A DNA stretch of 64,000 nucleotides, taken from assembly GCA_016714645.1 (NCBI GenBank), contig JADKCI010000006.1, positions 1 to 64,000 of the forward strand, given 5' to 3'. The position numbers and the translations under genes were made by a program. This document shows positions 1 through 9,687 of the stretch, piece after piece. Each line of letters opens with the position of its first letter. The stretch's first letter is position 1. The DNA is from Chromatiaceae bacterium (GTDB lineage Bacteria > Pseudomonadota > Gammaproteobacteria > Chromatiales > Chromatiaceae). The notes below the pieces were generated by a model, which was not told the DNA's origin, did no database searches, and was given only the letters and a program-made list of their open reading frames with translations.

Positions 1-1584
1 GCCCGCCGCCAGGGCCGGGGCGAGCCGGCTGCCAAAGGCCAGGATGGCGATGTCCCGTCCGGTCCGGCGCACCTCGCCCTTGCCGATCGGCAGGGGCACC
101 AGGCCCGGCTCGATCCTGACCGCGGGACCGGAGCCGCGCGGATAACGCACCAGGGCGGGGCCCGGATACTCAAAGGCGGTTTGTAGCAGGCGCCGGCAGT
201 CGTTCTCATCCCCGGGGGCGGCGATGATGAGGTTCGGCAGGCAACGGGCGAAACTCAGGTCGAAGCTGCCGGCATGGGTCGCCCCGTCCGCCCCCACCAG
301 TCCGGCCCGGTCCACCGCCAGGGTCACGTCCAGGTCCTGGAGGCAGATGTCGTGGATGAGCTGGTCGTAGGCCCGTTGCAGGAAGGTGGAATAGATGGCC
401 ACCACCGGCTTGAGGCCCTCGCAGGCCAGGCCCGCCGCCAGGGTCAGGGCGTGCTGCTCGGCGATGCCGACGTCATGGTAGCGATCCGGGAACTGGCGGG
501 CGAAGCAGGTCAGGCCCGAGCCCTCGCTCATGGCCGGGGTAATGCCAATCAGGCGGGCATCCTGTTCGGCGGCGTCGCACAACCAGTCGCCAAAGATCTG
601 GGTGTAGGTGCGATGACTGGACTTGCCGGACAGGGCCCCCGTGGCGCAATCGAAGGGTGAGACGCCGTGGAAGGCGACGGGCTTTTCCTCCGCCGGCTCG
701 TAGCCCTGGCCCTTGCGCGTCACGATGTGGAGCAGGCGCGGTCCCCGCATGGTCCTCATATTGCGCAGGGTGGCGACCAGGGCATCGATGTCGTGACCGT
801 CGATGGGCCCTATGTAATTAAAGCCGAGTTCCTCGAACAGGGTGCTGGGCATGACCATGCCCTTCATGTGTTCCTCCCAGCGCCCCACCAGTTGGCGGAT
901 GCTCGGCAGGTTCTTGAGGGCGCTCTTACCGCCCTCGCGTACGCTGGTGTACAACTTGCTGGACAGGATTTGCGCCAGGTGATTGCTGATGGCGCCTACC
1001 GGCGGCGAGATGGACATCTCGTTATCATTCAGGATGACCATCATGTCGGTGTCGGTGGAGCCGGCGTGATTGAGGGCCTCGAAGGCCATGCCGGCGCCCA
1101 GGGCGCCGTCGCCGATCACCGCGATCACATGGCGCTGCTCCCCCTTGAGTCGGGCCGCCGTCGCCATGCCCATGGCGGCGCCGATGGAAGTGCTGGAATG
1201 GCCCACGCCAAAGGTGTCATATTCGCTCTCGCTCCGCTTGGGAAAGCCGGAGAGGCCCCCACCCTGGCGCAGGGTCGCCATGCGCTCCCGACGGCCCGTG
1301 AGAATCTTGTGGGGATAGGCCTGGTGGCCCACGTCCCAGATCAGCCGGTCTTCCGGGGTCTCGAAGACGTAGTGCAGGGCGATGGTCAGCTCCACCACCC
1401 CCAGCCCGGCCGCCAGGTGGCCACCGGTCCGCGAGACGCTATCCACCAGGAAGGCGCGCAGTTCCGACGCCAGGGCAGGGAGCTCTTCCGGGGACAGTCG
1501 GCGCAGATCGGCGGGAAAATCAACGGTGGAGAGCAGCGGAAAGCGCCCGCCGCCGCGTGGATGGCTCTGGGTGGCGTGAGGCAT
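1..1584 (-). CDS. dxs: 1-deoxy-D-xylulose-5-phosphate synthase (3' part off the window)
   Basis: Thiamine-diphosphate enzyme that condenses pyruvate and glyceraldehyde 3-phosphate in the first step of the MEP isoprenoid pathway. It runs right to left from the ATG at 1584, and the frame stays open to the left edge, so about 528 codons of a usual 620-640 are visible. The N-terminal half carries the ThDP motif GDGALGAGMAFEALNHAG followed by NDNEMSISP (around 1030-1130). The central part holds the transketolase-type segment with DVGIAEQHA (near 480) and VDRAGLVGADGATHAG (near 270-310). No stop or frameshift was seen. The usual neighbour ispA is not present upstream; copA lies 91 bp upstream on the same strand and could share a transcript. 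Confidence 0.95.
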   Translation of the reverse strand, partial: MPHATQSHPRGGGRFPLLSTVDFPADLRRLSPEELPALASELRAFLVDSVSRTGGHLAAGLGVVELTIALHYVFETPEDRLIWDVGHQAYPHKILTGRRERMATLRQGGGLSGFPKRSESEYDTFGVGHSSTSIGAAMGMATAARLKGEQRHVIAVIGDGALGAGMAFEALNHAGSTDTDMMVILNDNEMSISPPVGAISNHLAQILSSKLYTSVREGGKSALKNLPSIRQLVGRWEEHMKGMVMPSTLFEELGFNYIGPIDGHDIDALVATLRNMRTMRGPRLLHIVTRKGQGYEPAEEKPVAFHGVSPFDCATGALSGKSSHRTYTQIFGDWLCDAAEQDARLIGITPAMSEGSGLTCFARQFPDRYHDVGIAEQHALTLAAGLACEGLKPVVAIYSTFLQRAYDQLIHDICLQDLDVTLAVDRAGLVGADGATHAGSFDLSFARCLPNLIIAAPGDENDCRRLLQTAFEYPGPALVRYPRGSGPAVRIEPGLVPLPIGKGEVRRTGRDIAILAFGSRLAPALAAG

Positions 1585-1675
1585 GTTAGGACAGGTCCTT
1601 CCTGAAAATAACAAGGGCTAAGGGATAACCGACGAAACAGTCTAGCGCAGACCCGCGAAGGGCGCGCCGCGAGGT

Positions 1676-4268
1676 TCATGCCGGGGATCTCATGAATTGC
1701 CGCAGCCGCAGGCTGTTGCCAACGACAAAAAGGCTCGACAGGCTCATGGCCCCCGCCGCGATCATGGGATTGAGCAACCAGCCGTTCCAGGGGAAGAGGG
1801 CCCCCGCCGCCAGGGGAATGAGCAGCAGATTGTAGGCAAAGGCCCAGAAGAAGTTGCCGCGAATGATCATTAGGGTGCGGCGCGCCAGGGTGATGGCCCG
1901 CGGGATGGCGCGCGGGTCCTGGGACATGAGTACCAGGTCCCCGGCCTCCACGGCGATATCGGTCCCGGTGCCGAGGGCGACCCCCACCTCCGCCTGGGCC
2001 AGGGCCGGGGCGTCGTTGATGCCATCGCCCACGAAGGCCACCCGCCGGCCCTGGGCCTGCATGGCCTTGATGATCGCCGCCTTGCCACCCGGGAGCACCT
2101 CGGCCCAGGTCTCCTCGATGCCGGTTTGCCGCGCCACCACCGCCACCGCCGCCGCGTGATCGCCGCTGACCAGGGCCGTGGCGAAACCCAGGGCCTTGAG
2201 GCTGGCGATGGCCTCGCTGCTGCCCTCCCGCAGGGGGTCGGCGACGCCGATCAGCCCGAGGGGCTGGCCCGCCCGGGCCAGGTAGAGGAGGGAGCGGCCC
2301 TGGGCCTCCAGTTCGACGACGGCGGACGCCAGGGGGGCCAGGTCGATGCCCAGGGCCTCCAGGTAGCGCGCCGAGCCGATGGCGACGGCTTCCCCCCTGA
2401 TCCGGCCGCTCAGGCCCAGTCCCGGCTCCGTGACGATAGCCTCGGCCTGCCAGTGTGCGATCCGATCGCTGATGGCCTGATCGGCCTCGGTGACAGCGCC
2501 CGCGCCGGAGAGGGCGGCCTGCGGCACCTCTTCCAGGCTCACGCCCGCGGCAGGGGTCTTGATGCTAGCCTTGATGCCACCGTCGACACCCTCTCTGCCA
2601 TCCCCCTCGGCGGCGACCCTAACCGCGAGCCCGGCCTCCGTCGCCGCGGCCACCACCGCCCGGGCCAGGGGGTGCTGGCTATAGCGCTCCAGCGCCGCCG
2701 CCAGCCCCAGCAGGCCCTCCCGGTCACCATCAAGGGCGATGATCTCCGTCACCTCGGGCCGGCCCCGGGTCAGGGTACCCGTCTTGTCAAAGACTAGGGT
2801 ATCGATGCCGGCGAGGCGCTCCAGGGCCGGGCCGCTGCGAAAGAGCAGGCCCAGCTCGGCGGCACGGCCGGTGCCGACCAGGATGGCCGTGGGCGTCGCC
2901 AGGCCCATGGCGCAGGGACAGGCCACCACCAGCACGCTCACCGCCGTGACAAAGGCGTAATGCAGCGCCGGCGCGGGCCCGAAGGCCAGCCAGGCGGCAA
3001 AGGTCAGCAGGGCCGCCGCCATCACCAGGGGCACGAAGATGGCGGCGATCTGGTCCGCCAGGGCCTGGATAGGGGGTTTCGACCCCTGGGCCTCCTCGAC
3101 CATGCGGATGATTTGCGCCAGCACCGTATCGGCGCCCAGGCTGGTGGCGCGGAACTGGAGGACGCCGGTCTGGTTGAGGGTGCCGCCGACCAGGCGGTCG
3201 CCCGGCCCGCGGGCCACTGGCAGGGGCTCGCCGGTGAGCATGGATTCATCGACCCAGCTCTCGCCGCTCTCCACCTCGCCGTCCGTCGCCACCCGCTCGC
3301 CGGGGCGGACGATGACGCGATCGCCCAGGTTGACCGCTTGCAGGGGGAGATCCTGCTCCAACCCCGCGCGGATGACCCGCGCCGTGAGGGGGCGCAATTC
3401 GACCAGGCGGCGGATGGCCGCCGAGGTCCGCCCCTTGGCGCGGCCCTCCAGCCATTTGCCGAGCAGGATGAGGGTGACGATGACCGCCGTCGCCTCGAAA
3501 TAGAAATGGGCGGTGCCGGGGGGGAAAACTCCCGGGGGCCAGCAGGACCAGGGTGGAATAGCCAAAGGCCGCGCCGCCCCCCAGCATCACCAGGCTGCTC
3601 ATGCCGGGGCTCAGGGAGCGCAGCTCCGCCCAGCCGTGGCGCAGGAAACGCCGGCCGGCCCAGAAGAGGACGGGCGCGGCCAGCAGCATCTGCAGCAGCC
3701 CCTGGCCTCGCCAGCCCAGCCGGGCGTCCAGCCAGTGGCCCAGGGGCATCCAGAGCATGGGCCCCATGGCCAGGATCAGGAGGGGCAGGGTGAAGGCCAA
3801 CCCCAGCCGCAGGTCGCGTGCGAGGCCGTCATCGAAGGTGCCGGGGGCCGCTTCCGCCTCCATTCGGGGCTCATAGCCCGCCCCCCGCACCGCCGCCGCG
3901 ATGGCGTCCGGTGCCAGCATGGCCGGCAGATAACGTACCTGGGCCTGCTCCGTGGCCAGGTTGACCGTCGCCTCGATGACCCCCGGCAAGCGCCCCAGGA
4001 CCCGCTCCACCCGGGCACTGCAATTGGCGCAGGTCATGCCGCCGATCCCCAGGGCCAGGTGCGCCTCCTGGGGGACATAGCCCGCATCCCGGACGAGACG
4101 GAGCAACTCCGGGATGCTCGCCTGGTCGTAGTGGACGATAGCGGTCTCGGTGGCCAGATTCACCACCGCCGCGGTGACGCCCGGCTGGCGCTTCAGCACC
4201 CGCTCCACCCGAGTGCTGCAGTTGGCGCAGGTCATGCCGCCCACGCCGAAGCGGATTTCAGCGGCCAT
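1676..4268 (-). pseudogene. copA: Copper-exporting P1B-type ATPase CopA, one frameshift
   Basis: Cu(I)-translocating P-type ATPase of the inner membrane. From the ATG at 4268 the order is two heavy-metal-associated domains (each with GMTCANCS), membrane helices, a break, then the actuator region (ESMLTGEP), the CPC metal site (VACPCAMGLATPTA), the phosphorylation site DKTGTLT and the hinge GDGINDAPAL. The 5' part reads in one frame to about 3540; the rest, from FPPGTAHFYFEA to the stop at 1676, is in another. The switch falls beside a G7 run at 3518-3524 and a G5 run at 3536-3540, so one extra base explains it. All catalytic motifs survive, so this is a very recent mutation or a sequencing error. 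An in-frame start at 4292 also exists; 4268 fits the conserved N-terminus better. The copper chaperone gene lies just upstream on the same strand. Confidence 0.88.
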
Positions 4269-4381
4269 GGTGGGGCTCCCAGGCGCGGGCACGCCCCGTC
4301 AGTCCCGCCAGGAGCCAGGTCCGCGGGACGGCGGTCAGGGGCCGGTCATCACGTCGGGACCGGGGGGGCAGGCCGAGGGGA

Positions 4382-4582
4382 TCAGGCGACATGGGCCTGA
4401 AAGCCCTCGGCCTTGATCGCCGCGATCAGGGCCGTCGGGTCCGGGTTCCCCTCGACCGCCGCGCGCTGCTGGCCGCGGTCCACCTCCAGAACGGCGGTTA
4501 CCCCGGGGACCGCCGCCAGGGCCTGGCGCACCGCCTGCTCGCAGTGGCCGCAGGTCATGCCTTCTACCTTCAATTCGATCAT
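4382..4582 (-). CDS. copZ: CopZ-like copper chaperone (single HMA domain)
   Basis: A 66-residue protein made of one ferredoxin-like heavy-metal-associated domain. It starts MIELKVEGMTCGHCEQAV, with the Cu(I)-binding MTCGHC at residues 9-14, and is typical in length for a soluble chaperone that delivers copper to CopA. It is transcribed leftwards, with its stop 113 bp before the copA start, so the two form a likely copZ-copA operon. No CueR-type regulator gene or obvious CueR operator was seen next to it. Specificity for copper rather than another soft metal is inferred from the partner ATPase. Confidence 0.88.
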   Translation of the reverse strand: MIELKVEGMTCGHCEQAVRQALAAVPGVTAVLEVDRGQQRAAVEGNPDPTALIAAIKAEGFQAHVA

Positions 4583-4676
4583 GGGACGGGGACCTCGTTG
4601 GTGAGTGTCAGGATGCGGGTGGCGGTAATCTCTGGGACCCAGCCACCCTGGTAGGGTTCAATCGGACCCGCCGCGT

Positions 4677-7484
4677 TCAGGCCGCCACCACCAGCCTCAG
4701 GGCATCCAGATGTAGCCGGACGCGGGTCAGGTAACGGGACAAACGGTCACGGCGTTCCTCCAGGGCCGTGATTTCCTCGGCGCGGATGTTGGGGTTGACA
4801 CGGGCCAGGGCGCGCAAGCGCCCGATCTCGGCATCCAGTTCCCCTGTCATGCGGGCGCGGGCCGCGACTTCCAATCCCGCCGCCGCCTGGGCGGCCCGGC
4901 GTTCGCCCTCCGCCATCATGGTCTCCAGGGTCGCGGTCTTGGCCTGGATGATGGCATGAGCCAGGCGGCGGTTGCGGGTCAGGCATTGACCGCGCAGCTG
5001 CTGATGGGGGAAGTCCGCCGAGCGATCCCGGCCCTCGGCATCCAGGAGCAGGCGCAGGGCGGTGGGCGGCAGGAAGCGGCCGATCTCCAGTTCCGGGGGC
5101 GCCGGGCATTGGGCGACATGGATCATCTCCAGCAGCAGGCCGCCCGTGGGCAGGGCCGGGTCGCGCAGGATGGTCAGGGCGCAGGTCCCCAGGTCCGAGT
5201 CCAGGATCATGGCCATGGCGCCGCGGGTCATGGGGTGTTCCCAGGTCAGGAATTCACGGTCCTCCCGGGCCAGGGCCAGGGCGCGGTCAAAGGTGACCAT
5301 CAAGCCCTCCTCGGGCAGTTCCGGAAACCGCTCCTGCAACCGATGGGCGCCCGGGCGCAGGACCAGGGTCGCACCCGCCCCCGGCTCCAGGTCGATGCCG
5401 AAGCTGTCCCAGACGCGGGTCAGGTAGTCCCGCAAGGCCGGGTCCGCATCCTGCTCCCTGATGGCGTCCACCAGGGCGGCGGAGACCTCGGGGTGATGGG
5501 AGTGGAGTTCCAGCAGCCGATCACGCCCGGCCGCCAACTCGGCACCGATCCGCTCCCGCTCCCGGCGCGCGGCGGCGATGAGGGCGTCCACCTTGGCGGG
5601 ATCGGCCTGGGGCCTCGTCAGCAGGGCGCGCAGGCGCTCCCCGAGCCGCTCATAAACCGCCCCCGCCGCCGGGCAGATGGCGGCGAAGGCATTCAGCCCC
5701 TCCTGGTACCAGCGATAGAGGGTCTCCTCGGGGCCGCCCACCCGATAGGGGATGTGGATGCGGATGGTCTGGGTCTGGCCGATGCGGTCCAGGCGCCCGA
5801 TGCGCTGCTCCACCAGGTCCGGGTTCAGGGGCAGGTCGAACAGCACCAGGTGGTGGGCGAACTGGAAGTTGCGGCCCTCGCCGCCGATCTCCGAGCAGAT
5901 CAGGGCCTGGGCGCCCTCTTCGGAATCGGCGAAGAAGGCGGCGGCCCGGTCGCGCTCCACCATCTCCAGCTCCTCATGGAAGAGGGCGGCATGGATGCCC
6001 TCCCGTTCCAGCAGGGCGCGGCGCAGGGCGATGGCGGTCGCGGCTTGGGCGCAGATGACAATCAGCTTTTCCGGCCGCAACTGGCGCAGGGTCGCTGCCA
6101 GCCAGGTGACGCGCGCGCTGGCCAGGGGTTCGGCCTCGACCAGGGGGCGAAGGGGTGGCTCGGAGTCGTGCTCCGGGGGCGCGCCGGGCATCGGGCTGGC
6201 GATCCCGGCCTCGGGCGCGTTGGGCAAGGGGTGCGGAATGGGCTCGCGCGCGGGGAAGCCCAGGATGGCGGCGCGGCTGTTGCGGAACAAGACCCGGCTG
6301 GTGCCGTGCCGGTCCAGCAGGGCAGCGATGATTCGCTCCGGCGGCAGGGTGTCCAGCCCCAGGGCCCGCAGGCCTTCCTGGTCCGCCGGCGCCAGGGGCT
6401 GGCCATCCAGCAGCCGTCCCGCCAGTTGGGCAATGTCGACATAGCCGGCCTCCTCGGCCAGAAAGGCGTCATAGTCCCGCCAGCGGTGGGGGTCAAGCAG
6501 GCGCAGGCGGCCGAAGTGCCCGGCGCGCCCCAGTTGCTCCGGGGTGGCCGTGAGCAGCAGGACGCCGGGCGACTGGGCGGCGATGGCGGCTATCAGGTCG
6601 TATTCCAGGCTGGTCTCGGTGGGGCTCCACCGCAGGTGATGGGCCTCGTCCAGGATCAGCAGGTCCCAGTCGGCCTCCAGCACCGCCCGGGCGGCGGCGG
6701 GGGTGGCCAGCAGTCCCTCCAGGGGGCAGAGGGCCTGGGGCTCGGTGAGGAAGGGGTTGTCGCCGCCGGTCGCGATCTCCCCCAGTCGCTGACGGTCGAA
6801 GAGGGCGAAGCGCAGATTGAAGCGCCGCCGCATCTCCACCAGCCACTGGTGGAGCAGGGGCTCGGGCACCAGGATCAGGGCCCGCGCCACCCGCCCGGCG
6901 AGGAGCAGTTGGTGGAGGATGAGGCCCGCCTCGATGGTCTTGCCCAGGCCCACCTCGTCCGCCAGCAGCACCCGGGGGGCCGGGTGGCGGGCGACCTCGG
7001 TGGCGATATAGAGCTGATGGGGGATGGGGCTGACCCGGGGCCCCACCAGGCCCCGTACCTCGGATCCCGCCGCCGCCATCCCCCGCAGCCAGGTCTCGTA
7101 GCGCAGGCTGAACCAGGCATCACGGTCGAGGCGCGCGGCTAGCAGGCGCTGGCGCGGCCGGTTAATCGGCAAACCGGGATCGATCCGGGTCTCGGTGAGC
7201 CGGCTGGGGTGGCCTTCCGTGTCCTCGCACTGGTAGGTGAGGATGCCGGCCGCTTCCTCGACCGCCACGACCCGCAAGTCCTCGCCGCCGGGGACCCGCA
7301 CCCGTTCCCCGGGTTGGAAGAGGACCCGGCTCAGGGGCGCGTTGTTCTGGGCATAGCGGCGGGTCTCGCCGGTGGCGGGAAAGAAGATACTCACCTGGCG
7401 GCCCTCGCTGGCCGTGACCAGGCCCAGTCCGAGTTCGGATTGGGTCTCGCTGAGCCAGCGCTGGCCGGGTACAAAGGGGGTCAT
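4677..7484 (-). CDS. rapA: RNA polymerase-associated SWI2/SNF2 ATPase RapA (HepA)
   Basis: DNA-translocating ATPase that rides on RNA polymerase and promotes its recycling. The 935-residue product begins MTPFVPGQRWLSETQSELGLG, which matches the start of known RapA, so the ATG at 7484 is preferred over an upstream in-frame ATG at 7559. Motifs in order are LLADEVGLGKTIEAGLIL (Walker A), LILDEAHH (Walker B), LLLTATPEQLG (motif III), SEIGGEGRNFQFA and QRIGRLDRIGQ (motifs V-VI). The C-terminal end VNPNIRAEEITALE and LDALRLVV also follows RapA. Length agrees with E. coli RapA (968). It is divergent from the Nudix gene across about 96 bp that must hold both promoters. Confidence 0.96.
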   Translation of the reverse strand: MTPFVPGQRWLSETQSELGLGLVTASEGRQVSIFFPATGETRRYAQNNAPLSRVLFQPGERVRVPGGEDLRVVAVEEAAGILTYQCEDTEGHPSRLTETRIDPGLPINRPRQRLLAARLDRDAWFSLRYETWLRGMAAAGSEVRGLVGPRVSPIPHQLYIATEVARHPAPRVLLADEVGLGKTIEAGLILHQLLLAGRVARALILVPEPLLHQWLVEMRRRFNLRFALFDRQRLGEIATGGDNPFLTEPQALCPLEGLLATPAAARAVLEADWDLLILDEAHHLRWSPTETSLEYDLIAAIAAQSPGVLLLTATPEQLGRAGHFGRLRLLDPHRWRDYDAFLAEEAGYVDIAQLAGRLLDGQPLAPADQEGLRALGLDTLPPERIIAALLDRHGTSRVLFRNSRAAILGFPAREPIPHPLPNAPEAGIASPMPGAPPEHDSEPPLRPLVEAEPLASARVTWLAATLRQLRPEKLIVICAQAATAIALRRALLEREGIHAALFHEELEMVERDRAAAFFADSEEGAQALICSEIGGEGRNFQFAHHLVLFDLPLNPDLVEQRIGRLDRIGQTQTIRIHIPYRVGGPEETLYRWYQEGLNAFAAICPAAGAVYERLGERLRALLTRPQADPAKVDALIAAARRERERIGAELAAGRDRLLELHSHHPEVSAALVDAIREQDADPALRDYLTRVWDSFGIDLEPGAGATLVLRPGAHRLQERFPELPEEGLMVTFDRALALAREDREFLTWEHPMTRGAMAMILDSDLGTCALTILRDPALPTGGLLLEMIHVAQCPAPPELEIGRFLPPTALRLLLDAEGRDRSADFPHQQLRGQCLTRNRRLAHAIIQAKTATLETMMAEGERRAAQAAAGLEVAARARMTGELDAEIGRLRALARVNPNIRAEEITALEERRDRLSRYLTRVRLHLDALRLVVAA

Positions 7485-7580
7485 GGGCGGGTCGGGTGGC
7501 GTACGGCTTGGGAAGGGAGGGCTATTGTAATATCCTCGCCGCATTCGCCGAGGAGGCAATCCGGACTTTTCATCGCCGCC

Positions 7581-8222
7581 ATGTGGTCCAGTCGCTTTAA
7601 CGCCGCCAGCATTGCCGCTTGCCTGGCCCAGGCCGCCGGCCGGGAGGAATCGCTAGAAGAAGAGGTCGCCAGCGAGGGGGCCGCGCCCCAGGCCGCCTCC
7701 GTCCTCCTGCCGCTGATCCGCCCCGGTTACGACCCTAAGGGGGACCCGGACGCCTCCTGGCGCCTGCTGTTTATCCGTCGCGCCGAGCATGAAGCGGATC
7801 GCCATAGCGGCGAGGTGGCCTTTCCCGGCGGGCGCGCCGACCCGGGCGACCGGGACCCCGTGGCCACCGCCCTGCGCGAGGCCGAGGAGGAGATCGGCCT
7901 GGACCCCCGCCACATCCAGGTCCTGGGCCAGATGCGCCCCTTCCGGACCGTCAGCGGCTATCGGGTGACCCCCGTGGTGGGCCTGGTCACCACCTGGCCG
8001 GTCGCCCTGAGGCCAGACCCCGCCGAGGTGGCGGAGATCTTCAGCCTGCCCCTCGACTGGCTGCGCGAGCCGAGCCACCGTCACACCCGACCCTGGCCAG
8101 CCCCTGGCCACCCCCAGGCCCGGCAAGTCATCTTTTACCAGGAACGGGAAGGCCGCCGCCTGTGGGGCGTGAGCGCCTGGATCACCGTCGATTTTCTGGG
8201 CTGCCTGGAGCCCTGGGGCTAA
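7581..8222 (+). CDS. NudL-type Nudix hydrolase (probable CoA pyrophosphatase)
   Basis: A 213-residue Nudix protein beginning MWSSRFNAASIAACL. The Nudix box runs from FPGGRADPGDRDP to ALREAEEEIGL; the last part has the metal-binding REAEEEIG glutamates, while the usual first glutamate is Asp. The following segment (VSGYRVTPVVGLV) and the acidic PAEVAEIFSLPL match the CoA pyrophosphatase subgroup (NudL/YeaB), which cleaves CoA to phosphopantetheine and 3',5'-ADP. The frame is open upstream to 7209 opposite rapA; the ATG at 7581 is chosen because family similarity starts there. It ends tail to tail with queA: the two stop codons share bases 8219-8222. Confidence 0.85.
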   Translation: MWSSRFNAASIAACLAQAAGREESLEEEVASEGAAPQAASVLLPLIRPGYDPKGDPDASWRLLFIRRAEHEADRHSGEVAFPGGRADPGDRDPVATALREAEEEIGLDPRHIQVLGQMRPFRTVSGYRVTPVVGLVTTWPVALRPDPAEVAEIFSLPLDWLREPSHRHTRPWPAPGHPQARQVIFYQEREGRRLWGVSAWITVDFLGCLEPWG

Positions 8223-9244
8223 TCCCGCCGGGTCAGGAACATGGCATCGCCGTAGCTGAAGAAGCGGTAGCCCTCGCTAACCGCATGGCGGTAGGCGGCC
8301 ATAATGGCCGGATAGCCGCTGAAGGAGGAGACCAGCATCAGGAGGGTGGACTCGGGCAGGTGAAAGTTGGTAATCATGGCGTCCACCACCTGGAAGCGGT
8401 AGCCGGGCCGGATGAAGAGCCGGGTCTCGCCGCGATAGGGGGCGAGGGTGCCCGGGGCGGCGGCGGTCTCCAGGCTGCGCACGCTGGTCGTGCCCACCGC
8501 CACCACCCGGCCGCCCCGGGCGCGGGCCTGCTCGACCTGGGCGCACACGCCCTCGTCCACCTCCAGCCACTCCGCGTGCATGGGGTGTTCGTCCAGGTCC
8601 TCCACCCGCACCGGCTGAAAGGTGCCGGCGCCGACGTGCAGGGTGACGTGGGCGGAGGCGATGCCCTGGGCCGCCAGCCGCGCCAGCATCTCCGCGTCGA
8701 AGTGCAGGCCGGCGGTGGGGGCGGCCACCGCCCCCAGGCGGCGGGCGTAAAGGGTCTGGTAGCGCTCCAGGTCCGCCACCTCGTCCGGGCGCTGGATGTA
8801 GGGGGGCAGGGGCATGTGGCCGTGCCGTTCCATGAGGGCGGGAAAGTCCGCGTCCAGGGCCCGCAGATGGAAGAGTTCGCCCTCCCGGCCCAGGCATTCC
8901 AGGGCAGCGCCCGACTCCAGCCGCAGCCGGCTCCCGGGCTTGGGCGACTTGCTGGCACGGACATGGGCCAGGACCTGGTCCGGCCCCAGCAGGCGCTCCA
9001 CCAGGATCTCCAGGCGCCCACCGCTCTCCTTGCGGCCGAACAGGCGGGCGCGCATGACGCGCGTGTCATTGAAGACCAGCAGGTCGCCCGGCCGTAGCAG
9101 GTCCGGTAGCGCGGCGAAAAGCCGGTCCTCTACCCGGCCGCTCGGGCCGTCCAGACAGAGGAGCCGGCTGGCCCCGCGCCGCGCCAGGGGCCTCTGGGCG
9201 ATGAGTTCCGGCGGTAGATCAAAGTGGAAGTCCGAGCGTTTCAT
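8219..9244 (-). CDS. queA: tRNA preQ1(34) S-adenosylmethionine ribosyltransferase-isomerase
   Basis: Transfers and isomerises the ribosyl group of SAM onto preQ1 in tRNA to make epoxyqueuosine. The 341-residue product begins MKRSDFHFDLPPELIAQRPL, the classic QueA start, so the ATG at 9244 is used rather than the ORF start at 9349. Family segments seen include LLVFNDTRVMRARLFGRK, PLPPYIQRPD, APTAGLHFDAEML, HVTLHVGAGTFQPVRVED and ITNFHLPESTLLMLVSSFSG. It is intact from start to stop. The partner tgt is not adjacent, as it is in many gammaproteobacteria; instead queA converges on the Nudix gene and is divergent from tRNA-Leu. Confidence 0.97.
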   Translation of the reverse strand: MKRSDFHFDLPPELIAQRPLARRGASRLLCLDGPSGRVEDRLFAALPDLLRPGDLLVFNDTRVMRARLFGRKESGGRLEILVERLLGPDQVLAHVRASKSPKPGSRLRLESGAALECLGREGELFHLRALDADFPALMERHGHMPLPPYIQRPDEVADLERYQTLYARRLGAVAAPTAGLHFDAEMLARLAAQGIASAHVTLHVGAGTFQPVRVEDLDEHPMHAEWLEVDEGVCAQVEQARARGGRVVAVGTTSVRSLETAAAPGTLAPYRGETRLFIRPGYRFQVVDAMITNFHLPESTLLMLVSSFSGYPAIMAAYRHAVSEGYRFFSYGDAMFLTRRD

Positions 9245-9356
9245 GGCGCGGATGATACCGGAAACCGGGGCCGGATCGGCGCGCCGCGCCCAGCTCTCGC
9301 GGGGCAAGGGCCTCCTGGCGGTCGCACGCACCCGCGTTCGCCTCCGCATTCGGCCC

Positions 9357-9384
9357 TTGCCCCGCCAGCGGGAAGGGCTATACT
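9357..9384 (+). promoter_or_regulatory. Probable sigma-70 promoter of tRNA-Leu
   Basis: A TTGCCC hexamer at 9357-9362 and TATACT at 9379-9384 are separated by 16 bp, and the tRNA begins 23 bp after the -10 hexamer. The spacing and the match to TTGACA/TATAAT are good for this GC-rich DNA. Assigned by eye only. Confidence 0.55.
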
Positions 9385-9407
9385 TACGACCTGCCTGCAG
9401 AGGCGAT

Positions 9408-9494
9408 GCCGGGGTGGCGAAACTGGTAGACGCATCAGACTCAAAATCTGACGGTAGTAATACCGTGCCGGTTCAAATCCGGCCCTCGGTACCA
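9408..9494 (+). tRNA. tRNA-Leu (anticodon CAA)
   Basis: An 87-nt class II tRNA with encoded CCA. The acceptor stem pairs GCCGGGG (9408-9414) with CCTCGGT (9484-9490), including two G-U pairs. The anticodon stem TCAGA/TCTGA holds the loop CTCAAAA, so the anticodon is CAA, reading UUG. There is a long variable arm (ACGGTAGTAATACCGT) and a T-arm GCCGG-TTCAAAT-CCGGC. Overall it matches the LeuX type. Confidence 0.97.
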
Positions 9495-9497
9495 ACG

Positions 9498-9533
9498 CAA
9501 GGGCTTGTGCCGCAAGGCGAGGCCCTTTTTTTA
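9498..9533 (+). terminator. Rho-independent terminator after tRNA-Leu
   Basis: Stem AAGGGC (9499-9504) pairs with GCCCTT (9522-9527), with an inner GCC-GCAA-GGC hairpin, and a run of T follows to 9532. It begins about 5 nt after the tRNA CCA end, so it should end a monocistronic tRNA transcript. Confidence 0.85.
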
Positions 9534-9687
9534 TCGCCCCGAGAGGGGGGCAGGGGACAGGCTTCCAGGCCCGGCGATGCGGCGGATTGCCCGCTTGCGG
9601 AGTCGGTAAGCTTGCTGAAAACCCATGTCAGTGATAAATTTGCGCGTTTTCCAAGATCAAGCCCCTCAGGGGATAGTCAGGGTCACC

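Noticed and set aside
4956..7142. Plus-strand open frame of 728 codons opposite rapA
   Set aside because: Codons mirror those of rapA, the composition is Gly/Gln/Ala-rich low complexity, and rapA is unmistakable on the other strand.
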